Positions 24,401-33,400 of a stretch of 64,000 nt of DNA are shown piece by piece. How positions within the stretch are numbered: the first letter of the stretch is position 1; each line of letters begins with the position of its first letter. A model generated the notes under the pieces. That model was given only the letters and a program-made list of their open reading frames with translations. It searched no databases and was not told the DNA's origin. Source of the stretch: Ligula intestinalis (taxonomy: Eukaryota > Platyhelminthes > Cestoda > Diphyllobothriidea > Diphyllobothriidae); assembly GCA_036362985.1 (NCBI GenBank), contig JAYGXS010000010.1, positions 5,235,360 to 5,299,359 of the forward strand. The letters run 5' to 3'. The translations under genes and the position numbers were made by a program.

Positions 24401-27400
24401 GGCCCTACATGAAGAGGACGGAGTTGAGCTTTCACCCGGACAACGGCTAACTGAGCTTGACTACGCCAATGATATTGCGCTGTTAGCTTCAAGCTTTGGT
24501 GGTCTAAAGTCAGTAGTGTTGCGGTTAGATGAGATCGCTATGTCGGTTGGCATGTCCATAAATTCCGGAAAGACGAAGTTGTTCTCGAGCTGCATCCCTG
24601 ACCAGGAGAAGGCCCCCTGGGGATTAATGGCCATCAACTTGAAGAAGTAGACAGCTTTCAATACCTCGGAGCGAGGCTGCTATCGAATGGGCAGAACAAG
24701 GATGACATTGTATCCCGTATCGATGCTGCTCGACACCGTCCGTCGAGACATAGAAGCAGTGGGAACCACAGCAGACGCGTCTACAAATCGCGTTCCCACC
24801 CGCCCTCCCGGCGGCCAAGGTCTGCTGCACCCATCTCCTTACGTTGGATCAACTCTCCCCTCCACCCAATCCGTGTTTTTGATGACGGAGCAGCCCCTCC
24901 CGGCCACGCTGCTCTGACTCCTCCTCGCCGCCGGAACGAGGCCAACCCTGAACCTCTCTGTTACTGCTCGTTCTGCCGAGTCCGTCTGGGCCGCCGCGAC
25001 TGGTCTGTACGTTGCGGCTCCTGCAATGGCTGGTGCCATCTCCGCTGCAGTGGCCTCGCCACGGCTGCCGATTGGTCGCCCGCCTTCGCGTGTCCCAGCT
25101 GTACCGTGCCCTCACCGATCTCCATGCCTCCAGCCCGTCCTGTTCTGAACCCAAATCCTCTGGTCTCCGACCTTGCCTCACCACCTGGTCTTAAAATCTT
25201 ACAATCCAACGCTAACAGCCTCCTTGGGAAGCTTGACCAGCTCCTGGCCTTCATGCGCTCGCACAGCATAGCTGTGGCGGCTATCCAAGAGACAAAGTGG
25301 TCTAACTCCACTAAGGTCCCTTCCTGTGCCGACCACACGATTGTCCGTCGCGACCGCGGCCGCAGCAAAGGCGGAGGTTTGGCCCTCCTGGTGGACAAAT
25401 AAACTGCCCATCACCAGCTTCCCCTGCTTGGAGCCGATCCCACGGAAGTACTGGCGATTTCCCTTGACATTGGCCCGGCGCCGCTAACCGTCGTGAACGT
25501 GTACATCCCTCCAACTTCCAGTTGTTCTCCCGGTTTCACCGCCTCTATCGCTCCCTACTTACCTTCTGGAGACAGTTTGGTGCTAGGTGACTTCAACGCT
25601 CACCATGACCTGTGGTGCTCTAACTTGGCAGCCGACCCCCGAGGAGAAGCTCTGGCTGATGAAATAGAACACGCCCCCTTTGCCGTTCTCAACGAGAATA
25701 GCCAAACGCGGCTCCCGACCAACGGCGCCTCCAGCTCGCCCGATGTTTCCCTCGCCAGTCTCAGTCTGGTAGCCTCCACCATGTGGAAGACGGAAATCAG
25801 CCTGGGTAGCGACCACCTCCCCATTGTGCTCGAATTGGCCACCGCCGCCGAGCGTGTCAAGGCCCCCAACCGGCACTTCATTAATTTCAAGAAAGCCAAT
25901 TGGGCAGCGTTCACGACCGAATGCGTAGCCGAGATCGATGGCCTACCGCCTCCCACCTGTGTCCACATGGCGAAGCGAGCCCTTCGTCGACTACTCCTGG
26001 CAACAGCAAGTCACCACATCCCTAACGGCCGCATTCCCTTTCTTCGTCCTAGCTATCCGCCCGAAGCCTCCCGCCTGGAACGAGAGAGAGACGAAATACG
26101 AGCGCGTGATGCCAGTGACCCTCGCGTTGGCGAACTGAATGGCTTAATCACTAAGACTATCAACGATGGCAAACGCCAACGCTGGCATGAACTAGTTTCA
26201 GATTCAATTTCAGCCTCAACTCAGCTGCCACTTGGAAGCTTTTACGCAATCTGACCGAAACCCGGGCTGATACATCAAACCAGTCTATTAGCTTTGGGGA
26301 CGGCAAGTTCATTTCCAACAACGGTAAGATCGCCGCGAAGATGAACAAGCTGTTCTCGCCCCGCTCGGCGCCCAGTCCCAAAAGCCAGCGCCCCCTTCTT
26401 CGCCTCCTCCATAAAGCCCCGCCCCCAGACATTTCCTTTTCGGCTGATGCCATCCTCACCGCCGTCAAGAAAATGAGATCTTCGAAAGCCTTAGGACCAC
26501 ATGGTCTGGCGCCTATCCATGTGCGCCAAATCAGCCCGAAGCTGGCTGCCTACCTTGCCGCCCTCTTCAACCTTTCACTGGGAACTTCAATCATTCCTGA
26601 TTGCTGGCGCCAGTCGATCATTATCCCCCTGGTCAAAGCGGGTAAGGACCCCTGCCTAGCGACCTCTTATCGCCCAATTGCCCTCCTCAGTCCATTGGCG
26701 AAGATCCTGGAACGGCTCATCCACCCAATTCTGACGTCTGTGGCGGAACTATCTTGCCACCAACATGGTTTCCGATCGGGTCGTGGAACTACAACGGCGC
26801 TTTTCGAGCTCAGCGACGTTATCCTCGAGGGCTTCAATCAACAGAAGCCCGCTTCGCGGACCGTGGCAGTCTCAATTGACCTGTCACGAGCCTTTGACTG
26901 CGTCCGCCACGATCAGCTCCTGTAGGACTTGGTCTCGTTGAACGTCCCGACTGACCTGGTCCGATGGTTGGTGGCTTACATCCGTGGCTGTCACGATCGT
27001 GTTCTCTTCCGGGGCGCTCTCTCTAAGCCCCGTAAGCAAACCTGTAGCATCCCTCAAGGCTCTGTGCTCAGCCTGACGCTCTTTAACATCTACATGCGAG
27101 ACCTCCCACTTCCCCGGGCACCTGTGCAAGTGGTATCCTATGCGGACGATGTTACGTTCTATGCCGCAACCATGACATCGATCAGGCTGCAGAGCTCCTC
27201 ACGGAGTTGATGCCTGTTGTCGAAAACTTCGTCACCCAGCGCGGAATGACGATCTCGGCAGCCAAGTCGTCCGTAACTGTTTTTACGCTTGATCCGAAGG
27301 AGTTCAATCGTCACCCGGTCATCACCGTCAATGGGGCGTCCTTACCGCTCGTCCGCAAGCCCAAACTCTTTGGTGTGCGTTTTGATCCGCTCTTCACTTT

Positions 27401-30400
27401 CGCAGACCATGCCAGGGAGACAGCAAGCAAAGTAAGCCGCTGCACCAAGGTCCTCAAGGCTCTAGCAGGCACATCCTGGGGCTGCGCGAAAGAGACTCTG
27501 TCGACTGCTTTCAAGGCGCTGGCCAAGCCGCACCTCACTTATGCGGCATCAATCTGGTCTCCTACGATGAGCTCTTTCAGCCTCCGCCGCCTCCAGTCAG
27601 CCCAAAGCGCTGCCCTCCGCACGATCACGGGTTGCTATAAATTGTCGCCTTTAGATCATCTTCATGCGGAGGCTTCTGTTCTACCGGTCGCCCATCACAA
27701 CACTCTCCTTAGCCAGCAGTTCTGGTGGAGTTGTTCGCAACCCGGCCATCCCAATCATCACCGTTGAACCGCTCCCGAGCCCTGCCGCAACGTCCGGCCG
27801 TCTATTCGAGCACTCCACAAGGAAGCTGTTGCCTCGTCTCTCGCGGATCTACCTGTTGATAGCTCTGCCACCAAGACAGGCTTCCAGAGAGTCGTTTTCG
27901 AGGAGAAACGAGGTTACCGTCCCCCGGTCCTTTTGGGTGTCTATCTACCTCTGATTGCGGCCTCGGAACGACGTCTCCCGAGGGTCACTCGCTGTACCCT
28001 GGCGCAGCTACGCAGTGGCTACTGCATGCTCCTTCGCCAGTACCAGCACCGGCTCGACCCATCCATACCCGACTGCTGTCCCGACTGCGGCGTCTCGCCG
28101 CGGGACTGCCGTCATCTGTTCGCCTGCAGTTCTCGGCCAGGCACCCACCTCACTCCCGCGGACCTGTGGCTCAAGCCGGTCGAGGTCGCGGTTTTTCTCC
28201 GTCTCCCAACTACTCCCAGTTTGGATTTCGGCGGGAATTCCTGATCTAACTATGGGCTTCGACACACACACACATAGAAGCAGTTCTTGGACCTTCTGCC
28301 TTCGGTCTCCGTCGCTGGAAAAGAGCCTGGGTGGAGCTTTGTAGATCCGCTGCCGCCAATCCTCAAGTGTGGAGAGGTACCGTTCGTGACATCATTGAAG
28401 CCGGTTAGATCAGGCACGACCACAGCCGTAACAAGTTTAACTAAGTACAAGTTCCGTCCAGCCAAACTGAAGTCTACACGTTTGTGGAGCATAAAAACAG
28501 CGAGCTGTTGGAAGAATCTGTTTAAGATTAGGGTGCTGTAAAATGCTGGCGATAATTCTACCAGCAATATTAGCTGGGAGCCCGGAAGTTGTTGCTTTAA
28601 CTTCCGCTGACACTATTTGGCACGGGAGTCGCTTAACTGCCTGTCCATCACTTTTGATGATTACGCTGATTGACTGGCAAGATTTCGGTTTTACTTGGCC
28701 CAGCACTGTAGGATGTGTTTTCCACTGTAAAATGTTTTCGTCTGAGCTGCGAAGTAACGCACTCTAATGACTTGTCTGTTTAAGAGTACCTTCAGGGACA
28801 TGACAACGTTTTTAGTATTTTTTTCCCGCCGTTACTGTATCTCTTTGCATTCCCACAGACCCTATTGTAGTCTGCATCTAGACCCGTGGTCTATGGCTTC
28901 GCTTTAAACGATCCTACTGTTCGCCTGCTTAGATCATTTTTCACGAACAGCAGGTGGTTACTTGCCCTCGTTTTAGTTGGACCAATCCTACTCTCATCCC
29001 GCAGCCTCCATGTATTATCATAGCTCGCGCCTTGCTTCTTGTTGCAGTCGTTTTAACTATACGTTGCTTCTCGTCTTTTGTTCTTTTTTCTAGTTTGTTG
29101 TTTATTCTTAGGGTCATGCCCGCACGCAGCGTTCTCCAACAAGCCGACGTTCACTTTTGGGCTGTTTTGTCCCCTCGGGCTGCCTCAAGAGCCAGGCACT
29201 AAGAGATATTCGGTGCTGCATCGAGGCGAGCATGTCTGCTAATATTAACGCCTCTCCGTGCTAGTGCTTCTTGTGTGTGATGAGTGAAGGGAGCCGCCGA
29301 TCATAAAGGTCTTCCTATTTGTCTGAGTCTTCGTTCGCATGCAGGAGTGCCAGGAAATATACAACCTTCGTATTGCCTCGCTACCCCATATGAAATGCGT
29401 ACTGGAAGACGAGTTGCTCTACCTGTTGGCTTGGTTTACCTTCAGGGTGTATATTAAGAGTGAGGGCAGTGAACCACCCTTCCAAATCACTGCTTTACGT
29501 TCTTGCATTCACGGCATATACTTCTTTGCCGTCTAACCTGTATATTTGCATGGACAATTCCGGCAAGAATTTGGCTAGGCCGGCTGCGGGTGCACAAACA
29601 TTTCGCAGAATGGCTGTAGTGCAAGGCATACCGGGTAATTTTGCTCTCCGCCACCAGTGAAGGTGGCGATCGTGTAAATTGAACGCCCATATGCTCTGAT
29701 TTTGGCTAATTCGCTACTACTACGGCCCTCACAAAAGTATACCTATTTTACTTTTTAGTACTTCACTCCCTACCTGACGGCCGACCTGAACATGATGGCC
29801 CGCTCCTTCGCGACCACCGTTGCGGAATTGGAAAATGAACTGGCTAAACTCATCCAAGATGGGAGTATTAAGGCGCGTATCGATTCGCACCGACAGGTGA
29901 GTCTGGTGACTTGAATATTTTCATCCTCGAGCCCGTGGTTTTTTTCTGGCTGCTGTTAAGTCAGCTTTAACTATTCAAGCAAGAACATGTCTGATAGGAG
30001 TACGTTCACGTTGCCCGCTTTTCACAATTCGTACCCTCTACCCGCACCTATTCCAGCAAGTCCTTCTTTCTCTCCCTTATCCCGACTATTTGCCTCTGTA
30101 ATTCCAGCTGCGATGGTTGCAACAAAAACAACAACAACTACTACTACCACTGCTGCACAAAAAGCACCACTCCTGCCATTACCAATACTTCTTATCTTAC
30201 CACCGCTACTACGGCCACTACAATTACTACTGTTAATAGCACCGCAGTAATACTTGTACTAATATTCGCAAAAGTAGCTTATGTAGCCCCACTCATATAC
30301 CCGTAGTCCCAGTATTTTTACCTGCAAAAACGGTGGTTATAGAGATTAATTGGGCGGGGAAATAGGATAGACAGAGAAGAAAAATTGTAGAAGTAAGTGC

Positions 30401-33400
30401 AAAGTAAAAAAATTAGTCAAGGTTGCTTTCCGCAGCCACTAGTAGCAGGTTGTTCTGCATGTAAATTGAAGGCGTGCGCGGCGCTTTGGGTCGTGGACTA
30501 TATTAATCTAACTCCAGAACTGTAAGTTGCACCTGAGGTAAGTTGAATTAGATGACTTCCTAACCACCATTTCAATTTTTCAGGAAATTCAGGAAACCTG
30601 CGGTTTGATAATCGAGTTATTCCGCAATAAGTTAAATGATAATACAGATTAGGAAAATCTGCAGATGTAAATCAACAAAACTAAGAGTGAGCTTTTCGTT
30701 TAACGGGTAGATCATCAAACATCTTTACACAGCCAGGTGTGGATCACACTTTCTGCTCTTTTCGCCGTAGCATTGGACTTTGGCTGACCAATGACAACAC
30801 ATGAGCCGCAAAGTATTAGTAGTAGTATAATTGTAATACTGCTAACAGTATTAATTGTAGTGGCCGTAGTAGTGTTGGTAGGCGTATAATTATTGGTAAT
30901 AGGGTTGGTAATGGCAGTGGTGTTGGCAGTTGTGCACTTATATTATTATGATTACTACTATACTACTACTACTACTACTATCACTACTAGTATAAATGCT
31001 ACCAATATTGTGACACATTATGCGTCTCCCTGCTAACTCTACCGCTCATAAACCACGACCGAAATCGTTTGGGATCTAAAAAAAACTGTGATTTACGTTT
31101 CTTCATTTGTGACGCGTCCTAAGGGGGTTTGAGAGTGCACCACAATGTACATATTCGTCGGATTATCCACCTCCAGTTTGGCAGTTTGCTTGGCTTGTCC
31201 AGTTTTCCATATCTCCATTACTACGTGCATCCATTCGGCTTGTCTTTCTCGATGCCCGTGAGCGCTGAGCTATGAGCGTGGAAGATGAATGAAACCCTGG
31301 AGGTATTTTACCATGACTGCTTGAGGACCACCGTTCGAGTTAACCATGCCGACTTCGTCTTAAGTGAGTCGGTTCGTGCTCACTGTGACAACACCGAAAG
31401 TATATTCCTGGGGTGATTCGGACACTTTCTTCGCAGTTATCCTCACGAGCTCAGTGTTAATGCCCTCTATCCAACACCGTTGCCCAATACAAGCGAACAT
31501 ACAAGTTCCAGGAAGTAATTGAGAGGAAGATGACTCAATCGCTCTGACGATATGCCCAATCCATATTTGATGCTGAGACTTAGTTTGGCCAAAGCAAGTC
31601 GCCACTTGGGGAACGGACAGACCCCCGCGTCAGCCTACGCCAACACCGGAGGGCCAGATAGCCGAGCAATCATCACGTCCGAGTCCTCCGCGCGTGATGA
31701 AGGTTAAGCAGGTCAGGGCCCGCATGCCGTACAGCAAACTATTCATGCACAAGACGGCAATTAACGTTAATTGTTGCTGTATGTTTGCAGTAATGACTGT
31801 ATCCTATAAATACTGCAAACTCCTGTGCATGTATTACCCGTTTCTGCTACCGTTTTATGCTAGTGTCTCTGATGATGAATCCGCAACAGATCTCGAACTT
31901 TCAAGCGAATAACAGTATTTTCCCAACAATCGAGTTGTCTTCTTCTCATCGTTGCCCAAGTAGAGGCGTCGAACAAAGGAGCAGCTAAACACCTGGCTTG
32001 ACTTACCCCACCAGAACCTCGAAGTTGTACTTGGACCTTGGATATTCGGCCCCCTGTCGTTGATAAAGAGAATAGTCTGTTGCCATAGATGGTCACGCAA
32101 GGAAGGGTACAATCCGGAACATCATCGAAGCTGGCTAGATCAGGCACGATCGCAGCTGTAACAACTACAATTGGGTGAATGGATCTCTCCGTAGTGTGGT
32201 CCTTTGAAAATGCCCTACATTGACGACGGCGATGACCTTTGTCACAGTCTCAACATGTCTGGTATCACATTAGTTCTTCCACTTCGTCCTACCTGAAAAT
32301 CAGACACAAGGCCGATTGAGGCTCAGCCGCCGGGGTCGCTTTCATTTCCTGCCTACCGTCAGGACCGCAGAGACCTCCGGCATTTCCAAGGGCTCCGTTG
32401 TTGTTGAGCGGCGTCAATGTTTACGTGGTTAATCCAGACAGAGCGCTTCTGTATGTGAGTGGACTGAAGGTTATCTTCCATAGTGAATCGATATTGAAAA
32501 CCCATTCAGAAATTTCAGTCAGTTTATCTTGAAGCCTGCTTGTTGTTTCCGATATTTAAATCGGGAACTTGTAGGTGTTTATTGGACAGACCGAAGATTC
32601 GGCAGTTTTCATATTGAAAGAGAAAAAACCCACTGGTCCTAAAGTTGTGTAGTCCAAAAATGTATTTTAATTCCTTCGGGAAAAATGTCTTGGTTTCTTA
32701 CACCCTCCCTCATCCCCGGTCTTATTGACTTTGTCTTTACACCGGAAACGGAGGTGGGAGTGGCGAGCGAGTGGGTAGATTCCCTGCGAGTCTGCCTAAA
32801 CTCCTGTTTTCTTTCGCACGAGTTCTCTGCGCTGCTCCTGCTTGCTGTAGCCTTCGTGTTGCTTGCCCAGCTTGCCTCTGTGTCTGTTGCGGCTTGCTTC
32901 AGCGTTTGCTGCGGCTTGCTTCAGCGTTTGCTGCGGCTGTTGGAGCGCGTGGTGCCCATCGTCGAAATCGACGGGGGAACTGTCGTCGTCGTCGGTTTCG
33001 TTTTCTGCTCTCCTTAATCCATCAAGGAGTATCAAATAAACGTGCCCCATTCCTCTGTCGCCCATTTGTCTTTAGTGGGTTTTAGCTCCTTCCTCCTCCC
33101 CCATCTTAGGTCGTCACTTCTGTCTTGGTGAGTCTTTCACTTTCAGCGCATGTCCATTAAGTTCAGGTTTATTAGGGGGAACATAGACGTAATAAAGTGG
33201 CTAAAAAATATATCGATAGGAAAGAACAGTTCAGAAAAAATATGTCAATTGCATGCTTGCAGGCGATAAACGAGCATCTGTTGGTTAGCCTAAAGAATAA
33301 TCATACATGCCTACTCACTTATTACAAGTAGTATAATCATTATAAGTAATTGTCAAGTTGGTCCGTTTGAATGAACTGATTGGATCCTTCTTGTCAAGAG

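Noticed and set aside
29339..29536. Plus-strand frame with MQECQEIYNLR as an extra CSN1 exon
   Set aside because: Exons 6 and 7 already join in phase with no missing family segment, so there is no room for it.
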